A stretch of DNA of 64,000 nucleotides from Halosolutus gelatinilyticus. GTDB taxonomy: Archaea; Halobacteriota; Halobacteria; Halobacteriales; Natrialbaceae. The DNA is taken from positions 3,348,001 to 3,412,000 of the forward strand of contig NZ_CP095491.1 of assembly GCF_023028105.1 (NCBI RefSeq). The letters run 5' to 3'. A program made the position numbers and the translations under genes. The notes under the pieces are model-generated. The model did no database searches and was not told the origin of the DNA. It saw nothing but the letters and a program-made list of their open reading frames with translations. Shown here in pieces: positions 1-9,279 of this stretch (within the stretch, counting starts at the first letter, position 1; the number at the start of each line of letters is the position of its first letter).

Positions 1-986
1 CGATCGCCGACTACGTCGCCGACCGGTTCAACCTCGGCTACGACCCCGACGAGGAGATCATCGTCACCGCCGGCGCGAGCGAGGCGGTCGACCTCGCCTT
101 TCGCGCGTTCGTCGATCCGGGCGACACGGTGGCGATCGCCCAGCCGTCGTACATCTCCTACGAACCCGGCGTGATCTTCGCCGGCGGCGAGGTCCTGCCC
201 GTTCCGACCCGGAAGGAGGACGACTTCCGGCTCACCGCCGAGGCGCTCGACGCGGCCGGCGCCGCGGACGCCGACGCACTCGTCTGTTGTTACCCGAACA
301 ATCCGACGGGCGCGATCATGCGCAAGGAAGATCTCAAACCGATCGCCGACTTCGTCCGCGAGCACGACCTCACGGTGCTGTCGGACGAGATCTACGCCGA
401 GTTGACCTACGACGTCGACGAGTCACACTCGTCTGCTCGGAAGACGAAGTCTTCCGTTGGCGACCACGCGTCGATCGCGACGTTCGACGGGATGCGCGAG
501 CGGACGATCGTGTTCAACGGCTTCTCGAAGGCCCACGCGATGACCGGCCTCCGACTCGGCTACGCGCTCGGGCCCGCCGGCGCGATCGGGGCGATGAACA
601 AGATCCACCAGTACACGATGCTGTCGGCGCCGACGACCGCCCAGCACGCCGCCCTGGAGGCGCTCGACTCCTGCGACGACGACGTCCGGGAGATGGTCGA
701 CCAGTACGATCGTCGCCGCCGGTTCGTCCTCTCGCGGTTCCGCGAGATCGGCATGGACGTGTTCGAGGCCCGGGGTGCGTTCTACTGCTTCCCCGAGGTG
801 CCCGGGAACTTCACCGCGGAGGAGTTCGCCGAGGAGGTCCTCCGCGAACAGGGCGTCGCGGTCGTCCCGGGCGACGTCTTCGGCGCGGGCGGCGAGGGAC
901 ACCTTCGGATCTCCTACGCGACGGGGCTCGACGACCTCCGCGAGGCGCTGAACCGAATCGAGGCGTTCGTCGACGAACACGTCTGA
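1..986 (+). CDS. PLP-dependent aminotransferase, class I/II (5' end missing)
   Basis: Transfers an amino group between an amino acid and a 2-oxo acid using pyridoxal phosphate; cytoplasmic. The reading frame is open from base 3, so the true start lies left of the window; 327 residues are visible. Family marks are PNNPTG near base 294, SDEIYAE near 379 and the PLP-lysine motif GFSKAHAMTGLRLGY, with the lysine codon at 528-530. The substrate cannot be told from the sequence. An oddity is a stretch of about 17 extra residues between SDEIYAELTYD and HASIATFDGM, rich in Ser/Lys and encoded by two DNA hairpins (417-433 and 438-456). Relatives as I know them run straight through here, so this looks like an in-frame insertion. 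Confidence 0.93.
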   Translation, partial: IADYVADRFNLGYDPDEEIIVTAGASEAVDLAFRAFVDPGDTVAIAQPSYISYEPGVIFAGGEVLPVPTRKEDDFRLTAEALDAAGAADADALVCCYPNNPTGAIMRKEDLKPIADFVREHDLTVLSDEIYAELTYDVDESHSSARKTKSSVGDHASIATFDGMRERTIVFNGFSKAHAMTGLRLGYALGPAGAIGAMNKIHQYTMLSAPTTAQHAALEALDSCDDDVREMVDQYDRRRRFVLSRFREIGMDVFEARGAFYCFPEVPGNFTAEEFAEEVLREQGVAVVPGDVFGAGGEGHLRISYATGLDDLREALNRIEAFVDEHV

Positions 987-1089
987 GACGGGACCTGCGT
1001 CGCGGCGGCCCGGACGGCGACGGACGGAGTCGTGACACGAGGTATCAGACCCCCGCAACGTACTTTTCGCTCCCGTTCCCCTCCACCGT

Positions 1090-2298
1090 ATGGTCGAGTA
1101 CCGTCCTGTTCCCGACGCAACGCAAGCGATCTTCCACGAGTACGTGGGCTACGCATTCAACCCGGAGGACGGTCCGCCAGAGTACGACCCGGACGACGTG
1201 CCGGACGTGATGAAACTCGGCGGCGCGCGGGGGCTGTACGGCGACGATGCGCCGCCTGACGCCGATCCGTTGTGCGTCTGCCGACACTACTGGTTCGACA
1301 CCCAGGTCCGAGGGGCCGTCCACCCGACACCCGGGCTCTCGATGGTCGCGTCGCCGCCGGAGCACCGCCGCGACGGACACGTTCGGCGCATGCTCGCCGC
1401 TTCCCTGGAGGAGTACCGGGAGCGCGGCGCCCGGTTCTCGGTCCTGTGGCCGTTCCGATACCGATTCTACCGCCGGTACGGCTGGGACACCTGCAACCAG
1501 CGTGCGACCTACGAGTGCGACCCGGAGGCGTTGTCCTTCGCCGCGAACGCCATCGGCGACGCCGGCGCGTACCGGAAGATCGAAACGGACGACTACGAAC
1601 GGCTCGTTCCGGTGTACGAGTCCCACGCCGCCGACTACGCGCTCTCGATCGATCGCGACGCGGACTGGTGGCGACACCGCATCTTCTTCGGCTGGGAGAA
1701 GGACCCGTTCGGTTACGCCTGGGAGCGCGACGACGAGGTGCGCGGCTACCTGCTCTACGACATCGACGGCGACTGGAGCGATCGAACGATGCGGGTCCGC
1801 GAACTGGCCTTCGTCGACCGGGAGGCGTACCTGGCGCTGCTGGCGTTTTGCTACAACCACGACTCGCAGGTCTCGACGGTGAAACTCGGCGCGCCGGCCG
1901 ACTCGTCCCTGCTCGATCTCGCTCCCGATCCGGACGAGATCGATCGCGAGGTCGAAACCGGCCCGATGGTTCGGATCGTCGACGTCGCCGACGCCCTGGC
2001 GTCGCTCTCGTACCCCGAGATCGACGCACGCGTCACGATCGCCGTCGAGGACGAGTTCGTCGACTGGAACGACGGGGTGTTCGCCCTGGACGCGGCCGAC
2101 GGCGCGGCGACCTGCCGGCGCGCGGACGCAGACCCCGACGCGCGGATCGACGTCGCCGCCCTCGCCCAGCTCGCGGTCGGCTACCGATCGGCGCCGGCCC
2201 TCGAGTGGGCCGGGCGGCTCGACGCCGACGCGGAGACGACGGCGGCGCTCGATCGGCTCTTCCCGGAGACGCCGGTCTACCTCCGGGACGGGTTCTGA
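1090..2298 (+). CDS. Eis-like GNAT N-acetyltransferase (copy 1)
   Basis: 402 residues. Architecture matches the Eis family: an N-terminal GNAT fold, a second GNAT-like segment and a C-terminal SCP2-like domain (about residues 300-402). Such enzymes move acetyl from acetyl-CoA to amines, but the substrate here is unknown. The segment VLWPFRYRFYRRYGWD (about residues 119-134) is shared almost word for word with the next gene. The ATG start gives MVEYRPVPD, matching the MVDYRPIPD start of the neighbour. The two genes are a tandem duplication on the same strand, separated by about 90 bases. Family assignment is firm; function is inferred. Confidence 0.88.
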   Translation: MVEYRPVPDATQAIFHEYVGYAFNPEDGPPEYDPDDVPDVMKLGGARGLYGDDAPPDADPLCVCRHYWFDTQVRGAVHPTPGLSMVASPPEHRRDGHVRRMLAASLEEYRERGARFSVLWPFRYRFYRRYGWDTCNQRATYECDPEALSFAANAIGDAGAYRKIETDDYERLVPVYESHAADYALSIDRDADWWRHRIFFGWEKDPFGYAWERDDEVRGYLLYDIDGDWSDRTMRVRELAFVDREAYLALLAFCYNHDSQVSTVKLGAPADSSLLDLAPDPDEIDREVETGPMVRIVDVADALASLSYPEIDARVTIAVEDEFVDWNDGVFALDAADGAATCRRADADPDARIDVAALAQLAVGYRSAPALEWAGRLDADAETTAALDRLFPETPVYLRDGF

Positions 2299-2387
2299 TC
2301 CCGACTCGACCCGCGTGACCCGGCCGATCGCGGAGTCGGCGTCCGTCCATCCGAACGTTCTTCGTGTCCGCTCACGCTGTCGTCCGT

Positions 2388-3626
2388 ATGGTCGACTACC
2401 GTCCCATCCCGGACGAGCGGGACGTCTTTCACGAGTACCGGTACTACGCGTTCGCGCCGGAGACGGGAGTCCCGGCGTACGATCCCGAGGAACACGACAC
2501 GCCGCGATCGACGCTCGGCGCCCGTCGCGGCCTGTACGAACGGGCCGGGGACGATCGGCCGCGCTGCGTCTGTCGCCACTACTGGCTCGAAGCGTCCGTT
2601 CGCGGGGAGCCACACGCCGCGGCCGGGTTGGCGTCCGTCGCGACGCCGCCCGAATACCGGCGCCGCGGATACGTGCGCCAGTTGCTCGCCCACTCGTTCG
2701 CGGAGTACCGCGACCACGGGATCCGGGTTTCGGTTCTCTGGCCGTTCAGGTACCGGTTCTACCGCCGGTACGGCTGGGACACCGCGAACTGGATCGTCAC
2801 CCACGAGTGCGACCCCGACGTCCTGTCGTTCGCCGCCGACCGCCTCGGATCGCCGCGCGATCGAGGGCGGTTCCGCCCCGTCACGGGCGACGCGTACGAG
2901 GCGATCGAACCCGTCTACGAAGCTCACGCCGATCGGTACGCGCTCGCGCTCGAGCGCGACGCCGACTGGTGGCGCCACCGGGTTTTCGGCGGCCACGACG
3001 TCGATCCGTTCGTCTACGCGTACGAGCGCGACGGGGAGCCCCGCGGGTACGTCCGGTACGCGATCGACGACGGCGACGACGGGCCGATCATGGACGTAAC
3101 CGAGCTGGCGTTCGTCGATCACGACGCGTTTCTCGCACTGCTGTCGTTCTGTGCCGACCACGACTCGCAGGTCGATCGCGTCCGGCTCCAACTGCCGGCA
3201 TCGGTCCCGCTCCGGGCCGTCGCGTCGGACCCCGACGAGATCGAGACGACCGTCGAAACGGGGCCGATGGTCCGGCTCGTCGACGTCGAATCGACCCTCG
3301 CGGCGCTCTCCTATCCGGACGTCGACGAGACCGTCACGATCGGCGTCGAGGATCCGCTGGTCGGCTGGAACGAGGGGACGTACAGGCTGGCGGTGAGCGG
3401 CGGGACGGCGACCTGCGAGCGCGTCCCCGAAACGATCGACGCGGATGCCGCCGACGAGCCCGACGCGGCCCTCGACGTCGGCGCGCTCTCCCAACTCGCG
3501 GTCGGCACCCGCTCGGCACCCGATCTCCATCGGACGGGGCAACTCGACGTGTCGGGAGACGACGCCGTCGCGGCGATCGACGCGTGCTTCCCGGAGACGG
3601 ACGTCTACCTCGGGGAATTCTTCTGA
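2388..3626 (+). CDS. Eis-like GNAT N-acetyltransferase (copy 2)
   Basis: 412 residues, a diverged tandem copy of the preceding gene with the same order: GNAT, second GNAT-like part, C-terminal SCP2-like domain. Shared landmarks include YRPIPD at the start, LWPFRYRFYRRYGWD, RDADWWRHRVF and VETGPMVRLVDV. An in-frame GTG lies 24 bases upstream at 2364, but ATG 2388 is chosen because it aligns exactly with the start of copy 1. Identity is spread along the full length, so both copies are probably functional and may differ in substrate. Confidence 0.88.
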   Translation: MVDYRPIPDERDVFHEYRYYAFAPETGVPAYDPEEHDTPRSTLGARRGLYERAGDDRPRCVCRHYWLEASVRGEPHAAAGLASVATPPEYRRRGYVRQLLAHSFAEYRDHGIRVSVLWPFRYRFYRRYGWDTANWIVTHECDPDVLSFAADRLGSPRDRGRFRPVTGDAYEAIEPVYEAHADRYALALERDADWWRHRVFGGHDVDPFVYAYERDGEPRGYVRYAIDDGDDGPIMDVTELAFVDHDAFLALLSFCADHDSQVDRVRLQLPASVPLRAVASDPDEIETTVETGPMVRLVDVESTLAALSYPDVDETVTIGVEDPLVGWNEGTYRLAVSGGTATCERVPETIDADAADEPDAALDVGALSQLAVGTRSAPDLHRTGQLDVSGDDAVAAIDACFPETDVYLGEFF

Positions 3627-3683
3627 ACGGGCGGACGAGCCACGCGGGCGCCGAGCGCGGACGCAGCCTTCGGCCGCCCGACG

Positions 3684-4871
3684 TCACACGACGTTCCGCT
3701 CAGTGCGGGCGACGCCCGACTCGAACCGATCGCTCGAGAGCGGGTCGATGTCGACCAGCGAGGCCGAACCGTCGACGACGAGTTCGGCGACGATCCGGCC
3801 GGTCGCCGGCGCGTGCTGGAAGCCGTGTCCGGAGAAGCCGGCCGCTGTGATGAATCCGGGAACCGTCTCCTCGACGATCGCGTTGTCGTCCGGCGTCACG
3901 GCGTACAGCCCCGCCCAGCCGCGTTTGATCCGCGACTCGGGGCCGAAGTAGGTCGCCCACTCCGCGGCGGTTCCGACGACCTCGGCGGCCCAGTCGAACG
4001 CCATCGATTTCTCGTAGGCGTCGGGGTCGCGGTCCGGATCAGCGTCCCCGAGGTGGCCGCCGACCAGCGCCGCGGCGTCCTGGTCCGGTCGGAAGTAGGT
4101 GCCCGTCCCGAGGTCGATCGTCAGCGGATCCGTCTCCGGAACCGGCGTCTCGGGGTCGACGACGGCGATCTGGCGGCGCTTGGGTGCGATCGGCAAGGAT
4201 ATATCGGCCATCGCGGCGACCTCCCGGGCCCACGGGCCGGCGGCGTTGACGACGAGCTCGGCATCGATCCGTCCGTCGGGCGTTTCGACGCCGGTCACCG
4301 GCCGATCGTGGTCGGACCCGGCGTCCGAGCCGGAACCGGCGCCGTCCTCGCGGAGCACGTCCGTGACCGGCGTCTTCGTCCGCACGTCGACGCCCGCGTC
4401 GGCCGCCGCCCGCGCGTAGGCCTGCAACGCGAGGTGTGGATCGGCGAAGCCGTCCGTCGGAGAGTACGTCGCCGCGACGAACTTCTCGGGGTCGATCCCC
4501 GGACAGCGCTCCCGCGCCATCTCCGGATCGAGCACCTCGCTCGGCACCCCGCGATCGTTCTGCATCGCAACCGTCTCCTCGAACGCCGCGGCGGTCTCCG
4601 CGGTTCGCGCCAGAAAGAGATAGCCGTTGCGCCGGTAGTCGATGTCGATCCCGAACCGGTCCTCGAACGCGTCCCAGACGCGCATGCTCTCGCGGGACAG
4701 CTCGACATTCACCGGCGTCGAGAACTGCGCACGGATGCCGCCGACCGCGCGATCGGTGCTTCCGCCGCCGATCGACCCCTTCTCGCAGACGATCACGTCC
4801 GCGCCGCGACCGGCCAGCGCGTACGCGCTCGAGAGGCCGACGATGCCACCGCCGACGACGACGACGTTCAT
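3684..4871 (-). CDS. FAD-dependent oxidoreductase, DAO family (copy 1)
   Basis: 395 residues from ATG at 4871. The N-terminus MNVVVVGGGIVGLSSAYAL is the FAD-binding Rossmann motif (GxGxxG), followed by an acidic strand end (VIVCEKG). The rest matches the DAO family (glycine/sarcosine oxidase, D-amino-acid dehydrogenase, glycerol-3-phosphate dehydrogenase). A GFSGHGFQHAPATG motif near the C-terminus is the usual second FAD/substrate region. It likely oxidises a secondary amine or D-amino acid; the substrate is not decided. The frame is open 33 codons further upstream, but the Rossmann motif fixes the start. A 7-3-7 inverted repeat overlaps the start codon and may be an operator. Confidence 0.88.
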   Translation of the reverse strand: MNVVVVGGGIVGLSSAYALAGRGADVIVCEKGSIGGGSTDRAVGGIRAQFSTPVNVELSRESMRVWDAFEDRFGIDIDYRRNGYLFLARTAETAAAFEETVAMQNDRGVPSEVLDPEMARERCPGIDPEKFVAATYSPTDGFADPHLALQAYARAAADAGVDVRTKTPVTDVLREDGAGSGSDAGSDHDRPVTGVETPDGRIDAELVVNAAGPWAREVAAMADISLPIAPKRRQIAVVDPETPVPETDPLTIDLGTGTYFRPDQDAAALVGGHLGDADPDRDPDAYEKSMAFDWAAEVVGTAAEWATYFGPESRIKRGWAGLYAVTPDDNAIVEETVPGFITAAGFSGHGFQHAPATGRIVAELVVDGSASLVDIDPLSSDRFESGVARTERNVV

Positions 4872-4887
4872 GTGAAACGTTTTCACA
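4871..4887 (-). promoter_or_regulatory. Inverted repeat over the oxidoreductase start codon, possible operator
   Basis: TGTGAAA, a 3-base loop, then TTTCACA: a perfect 7-base inverted repeat that includes the first base of the minus-strand ATG (4869-4871). On the minus strand a TTAT element lies 26-29 bases before the ATG, the spacing expected of a leaderless haloarchaeal promoter. The repeat would then lie between TATA box and start, a typical repressor position. No regulator is identified. Confidence 0.35.
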
Positions 4888-5083
4888 CAACGCGGGATAA
4901 GCGTACCTCCCGTTTCGCGTTCGCCGATCGGCTCGCGCGGTCTCGGTACCGAACCGATCGAGAACGCCACGAAGGCCCCCTTTCACCCACCTGTGCCGGC
5001 TTCGGGATGCCTGCGGGCGGACTGATCGGGTCAGGGGCTTTCGTGGTGGGAATGATTCCTTCGATACCGATCGCGAATCTCGT

Positions 5084-6187
5084 CTACTCGGTCGATCGGA
5101 ACCGATCGGGCGAAAGCCGATCGCGAACCTCGGAATCGACGCTTCCATCGATCGTCTTCCGGACGACGTCCGCGACGGCCGGGGCGATCGTGATGCCCTG
5201 GCCGGTCATCCCGCAGGCGACGACGAAGCCCTCGACGCTCGTCTCGCCGACGATCGGCTGGCCGTCGGGCGTGACGGTTCGGAGGCCGACCCACTCGTCG
5301 ACGATCGACGCGTCGGCCAGTGCCGGCACGACGGCGTCCATCTCGATCGCGGACTCGCGAAAGCCCTCCGGGATCGAGATCTCGGCGGGGTCGTACAGTC
5401 CGCCGGCCTCGTACGCGGTTCGATACTCGCCGATCCAGGCCCGCCGATCGCCGGCGGGGCGGACGTAGCGCTCGGATTCGAGGATCGTCACCGGGATCTC
5501 GATCGGAGCCGGGGCCTCGAGTTCCGCCATCGGCCCGAGCGTGTGACGAAGCGGGAGCGAGACGCCGGCCAGGTCGTTCAACCGCGGCGCCCACGGCCCG
5601 GTCGCGTTGACGACGACGTCCGCCTCGACGGTCCCGCCGTCGGTGACGATCCCCGTTACGGAGCCGTCGTCCGTGCGCACGTCGACGACCGCCTCGCCCG
5701 TTCGCACGTCGACGCCGCCGCGAGCCGCGCAGTCGGCGAACCACTCGGCGATCGCGGTCGGCTCGCAGAGTTCGTCCTCGGGGGTGTGGAGGGCGCCGAC
5801 GGATCCGTCGGAATCGAGGCCGAGGTCGGGAAGGACTTCCGGCGGGACGAACGACGCCTCGACGCCGTGTTCGCGGAGCGTCGCCGCCGACGCTTCGAGT
5901 CGATCGGCGAACGACGCCGTCTCCGCGACGTAGAGGGTTCCGACGCGGGTCGTCTCGATCGATTCTCGCTCGAACAGCCGCCGGTACACCGATCGCGCGC
6001 GGGTCCGAAAGCGGCACCCGAACGCGTCCGGGTCGACCGCGGTTCGCATCACGATCCCCGCGGAGGCGGCCGTCGTCTCGCCGCCGATCGCGTCCCGCTC
6101 TAAGAGCGTCACGTCGCGGTCGGTCGCGGCGAGGCGAGCGGCGATCGCCGTCCCGACGATACCACCACCGACGATAACGGTGGACAT
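5084..6187 (-). CDS. FAD-dependent oxidoreductase, DAO family (copy 2)
   Basis: 367 residues from ATG at 6187. It begins MSTVIVGGGIVGTAIAARLAA, a Rossmann FAD motif, with the acidic residue of TLLERDAIGG closing the nucleotide site, and has a C-terminal GMTGQGITIAPAVADVV motif typical of DAO enzymes. It shares fold and layout with the gene at 3684-4871 but is only moderately similar, so this is an old paralogue pair rather than a fresh duplication. About 210 bases separate the two, so co-transcription is uncertain. Substrate unknown; an amino or imino acid is likely. Confidence 0.88.
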   Translation of the reverse strand: MSTVIVGGGIVGTAIAARLAATDRDVTLLERDAIGGETTAASAGIVMRTAVDPDAFGCRFRTRARSVYRRLFERESIETTRVGTLYVAETASFADRLEASAATLREHGVEASFVPPEVLPDLGLDSDGSVGALHTPEDELCEPTAIAEWFADCAARGGVDVRTGEAVVDVRTDDGSVTGIVTDGGTVEADVVVNATGPWAPRLNDLAGVSLPLRHTLGPMAELEAPAPIEIPVTILESERYVRPAGDRRAWIGEYRTAYEAGGLYDPAEISIPEGFRESAIEMDAVVPALADASIVDEWVGLRTVTPDGQPIVGETSVEGFVVACGMTGQGITIAPAVADVVRKTIDGSVDSEVRDRLSPDRFRSTE

Positions 6188-6542
6188 ACGACTCGATACC
6201 ACGGCGGACCCTATACATCCTCCCCCGCGACCGCGCCGACCGAGCCGCCAGACGACGGCACACTCGCCGTTCGCAGGCATAGCGTCTGACGCACACTGAA
6301 GTGGACCGGACTCGACGGTCGCGTAACGTGCGCGTGTGGGGGTCCGTGTCCGATCGGTGCGAGGGGCGACGCGCGGCTGGCGACCGGCCATCGCGCCGGC
6401 CGTCGGCCACGAGACTGAAATACCGGGTTCGAGAACAACTTGTACACCTGTTACCAGCAATGATCTGCACGGGAGCGGGGCCGCACTGTCGCGATCGACG
6501 CGGCGGGCCGAGCCGACGAACGGGGAGCGGAGGTGGACCGTC
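6188..6542. other. Non-coding stretch of 355 bases between divergent genes
   Basis: Lies between the minus-strand oxidoreductase and the plus-strand sensor. Short ORFs here are antisense-like and Arg-rich with no recognisable product. A less GC-rich patch at about 6410-6450 may hold the sensor promoter. GGAGGT at 6529-6534 sits 8 bases before the GTG at 6543 and reads as a Shine-Dalgarno site. Confidence 0.6.
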
Positions 6543-8420
6543 GTGAGCGGCCGGTCGGTTCCGATCGTCGACCGCGTCACCGACGCCTTCTTCGCGCTCG
6601 ACACGGACTTTCGGTTCACCTACCTCAACGACCGAGCCGAGACGCTTCTCGAGCGATCGCGCGACGACCTGATCGGGCGGGTCATGTGGGACGAATTCCC
6701 GGACACCGTCGAGACCCAGTTTCCCGACGGGTTCCACCGAGCGATGGACGAGCAGGTATCAGTCTCGTTCGACATCTACCACGCGCACTTAGAGACTTGG
6801 TTCGAAACGCGGGCGTACCCCTCAGAAGGCGGGCTCTCGGTGTACATGCGCGACGTCACCGAGCGAAAACGCCAGGAGACGACGCTGGCCCAGCACGCCG
6901 CCGTCGTCGAAGCGACCCGCGACGGCGTCGTCACCCTCGACCGCAACCGCCGGATCGTGACCGTCAACGCCGCCCTCGAGTCGCTACTCGGCGTCGATCG
7001 ACGGGAGCTGATCGGCGAGCACGTCGAGATCGTGCCCGAGCTGGCCGCGATCGACGACGCGGAGACGCTCGAACTCGGCCGGGCGATCACCGACGTCGAC
7101 CTCGGCAACGCCGGTCGGCGACACCTCGACGTCGCGTTCACCGACGCGGACGGAACCGATCGAATGGGCGAGCTCCGGGTCGTTCCGATCCACGACGACA
7201 CGGCGACCGTCGCGGTCGTGATCCGCGACGTCACCGACCAGCACGAGTACGAGCGCGTCGTCACCTCGCTCCACGAGGTCACGCGGTGGCTCCTCGACTC
7301 GGACGATCCCGAAGAGATCTGCGCGATCGCCGTCCACGCGGGCAGCGACCTGCTCGACTTTCCGATCAGCGGCGTCTGGTTGCTCGACGACGAGCGCGGC
7401 TACCTCGAGCCGGTTGCCGGCACCGCCGGCGCCCACGAGAAGTTCGGCGGGCTCCCTCGATTCTACGCGGGCGAAGGCCTCATTTGGGACGTCTTCGAGT
7501 CCGGCGAGGTCGAGCGGTTCGACGACCTCCGGGCCGTCGACGATCTCTACAATCCGGAGACGCCGATCCGCTCCGAGATCATCGCGCCGATCGGAACCCA
7601 CGGCGTCCTGATGACCGGCGCGTTCGAACCCGATCAGTTCGACGAGACCGACGGCGACCTGCTCTCGACGCTCGTCGAAAACACCCGGGCCGCGCTCGAC
7701 CGCGCCGATCGCGAGCGGGTGCTCCGCCGCCGATCGGCGGACCTCGAGCGCCAGACCGAACGGCTGGAATCGATCGCTGAGATCCTCTCGAGCGACCTGA
7801 AGCGGCAACTCGAGGCCGTTTCCGAGGCCCTCGACGCGGACGGCGCAGATTCCGAGTGGGAGTTTCCACTGGCGGAAGATACCGTCGACGCGACCCTCGA
7901 CAGGGCCGAACAGCTCGTCGACGACGTCCGCGAGTTCGCCCGAAACGCGTCCGACGTCAGGACCCGGAGCCGGCTCGACCTCGAATCGGCGATCGAGTCG
8001 GCGATCGGCGCGTCCCGGCTCGACGACGATTGCGTCGTCCTCGAGCGGCGGGCGACGCTCAGAGCCGACGCCGAGCGGTTCCACCGCCTCCTCGAGACCG
8101 CATTCGACAACATCGCGGCGCGCGCCGACGACGACGTGACGGTCCAGATCGGCGTCGTCGGTTTCGAAACCGACGGGTCACGGGGCTTCTTTCTGCTGGA
8201 CGACGCCACAGAGATTCCGCCCACCGCCCACGAGCGGGTTCTCGATCCCGCAACCGACGACGACACCGCCATCGACGGACTCGGACTGGCGCTCGTGCGG
8301 GCCATCGCCGAAGCGCACGACTGGCGGATCTCGATCGATAACGGCCAACACGGCGGCACGCGGATCGAGATCAGAGACGTAACGACCCTCGAACTGGCGG
8401 AATCAACGCCGTCCGCGTAG
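6543..8420 (+). CDS. PAS-PAS-GAF histidine-kinase-like protein lacking the phospho-histidine
   Basis: 625 residues from GTG 6543, chosen because GGAGGT lies 8 bases upstream and the first PAS domain starts directly after it; the frame is open further upstream. Order: PAS (about 5-110), PAS (about 120-235), GAF (about 245-400), a short helical linker, then a histidine-kinase-like end (about 405-610). No membrane segments, so a cytoplasmic sensor. In the dimerisation helix, where relatives read SHDL, this one has SSDL (Ser at residue 417). The G1 box is also degenerate (DDATEIPP) while a GLGLALV motif remains. It may be a pseudokinase that senses and binds rather than phosphorylates. A HalX regulator lies convergently downstream. 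Confidence 0.82.
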   Translation: MSGRSVPIVDRVTDAFFALDTDFRFTYLNDRAETLLERSRDDLIGRVMWDEFPDTVETQFPDGFHRAMDEQVSVSFDIYHAHLETWFETRAYPSEGGLSVYMRDVTERKRQETTLAQHAAVVEATRDGVVTLDRNRRIVTVNAALESLLGVDRRELIGEHVEIVPELAAIDDAETLELGRAITDVDLGNAGRRHLDVAFTDADGTDRMGELRVVPIHDDTATVAVVIRDVTDQHEYERVVTSLHEVTRWLLDSDDPEEICAIAVHAGSDLLDFPISGVWLLDDERGYLEPVAGTAGAHEKFGGLPRFYAGEGLIWDVFESGEVERFDDLRAVDDLYNPETPIRSEIIAPIGTHGVLMTGAFEPDQFDETDGDLLSTLVENTRAALDRADRERVLRRRSADLERQTERLESIAEILSSDLKRQLEAVSEALDADGADSEWEFPLAEDTVDATLDRAEQLVDDVREFARNASDVRTRSRLDLESAIESAIGASRLDDDCVVLERRATLRADAERFHRLLETAFDNIAARADDDVTVQIGVVGFETDGSRGFFLLDDATEIPPTAHERVLDPATDDDTAIDGLGLALVRAIAEAHDWRISIDNGQHGGTRIEIRDVTTLELAESTPSA

Positions 8421-8524
8421 CCGACGCCGGCGCGGTCCGATCGACGCGTCGAACCGTCCGCGCGACCCGGCAACTCACCGGCGCGGGCGTCGAACCGCCT
8501 GCAGTGTTCGCCGCGCCGGCTCCG

Positions 8525-9112
8525 TTATCCGTCGAGAAGCGTTTCGCGCGTGATGTCCTGACAGAGCCGTCGGTACCCGTCCCGTTCGAGGAGCTCTTCC
8601 ATCGTGTCCGTCACTTGCGCCCTGAGCACCGCCAGTCGATCCTCGAGCCGTGCGTACTCCTGGCTCGACTTGCGTTCGGCGTCGGTCTTCTCGCCGTCGA
8701 GCAGCGCCTTCTTCGACGCGAGCGCGAAGAACTCCAGCAACTGTTCGTCGTACGCCGATCGGAGCAACAGTTGTTCGATAATCGCGTAGAGCTCGTCCTT
8801 CGAGACCGGTTTGACGAGATAATCGTCGAACCCCATCCCGACGATGTCGAAGTCGGGTTCGACCGCCGTCACCATCGCGACGCGACAGTCGAGGGCCCGG
8901 TCGCGGATGGCGTCGAGGACGGTATCGCCGGAGAGCCCCGGCATCCGTCGATCGAGCAGGACGACATCGATCTCCCCGTCGATGGCTGCGAGCGCCTCGG
9001 TACCGTCGTACGCCGTCTCCACGTCGTACTCCTCGTCGAGCCACGCCGCGTACAGGGTCGCGAGACCCGGCTCGTCTTCGACGATCAAAACGGACGAGTG
9101 GGCGGCAACCAT
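8525..9112 (-). CDS. Response regulator with HalX domain
   Basis: 195 residues. A receiver domain (about 1-120) is followed by a HalX domain (about 125-190), a haloarchaeal output module without a known DNA-binding motif. The receiver is complete: acidic pair VEDEPG, phospho-acceptor Asp in VVLLDRRMPG, and conserved Lys in DDYLVKPV. ATG 9112 places the receiver at the normal distance from the N-terminus. The gene converges on the PAS/GAF kinase-like gene, but that protein lacks its histidine, so the partner kinase may be elsewhere. The target of HalX regulators is generally not known. Confidence 0.9.
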   Translation of the reverse strand: MVAAHSSVLIVEDEPGLATLYAAWLDEEYDVETAYDGTEALAAIDGEIDVVLLDRRMPGLSGDTVLDAIRDRALDCRVAMVTAVEPDFDIVGMGFDDYLVKPVSKDELYAIIEQLLLRSAYDEQLLEFFALASKKALLDGEKTDAERKSSQEYARLEDRLAVLRAQVTDTMEELLERDGYRRLCQDITRETLLDG

Positions 9113-9279
9113 CGAATGTGTCCTCCGAACGTACAGTTCGTTGGCTTCGAGGAACCGAGAGTATATCAAAATACCGGGCGAGTCCCGATCGATATCGTCG
9201 ATTCGAGGGACGAACGGGGCGAACGAGCGCGACCCGACGGGCGCGGTACCGGTGGACCGCCGACGTCGCCCGAGAGCCG

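Noticed and set aside
1045-2613. 522-codon open frame on the minus strand across both acetyltransferase genes
   Set aside because: Antisense shadow of a GC-rich gene; Arg/Val-rich, no family motifs, and it overlaps two well-supported genes. Similar shadows run antisense to purL (9118-11448) and dph2 (46473-48275).
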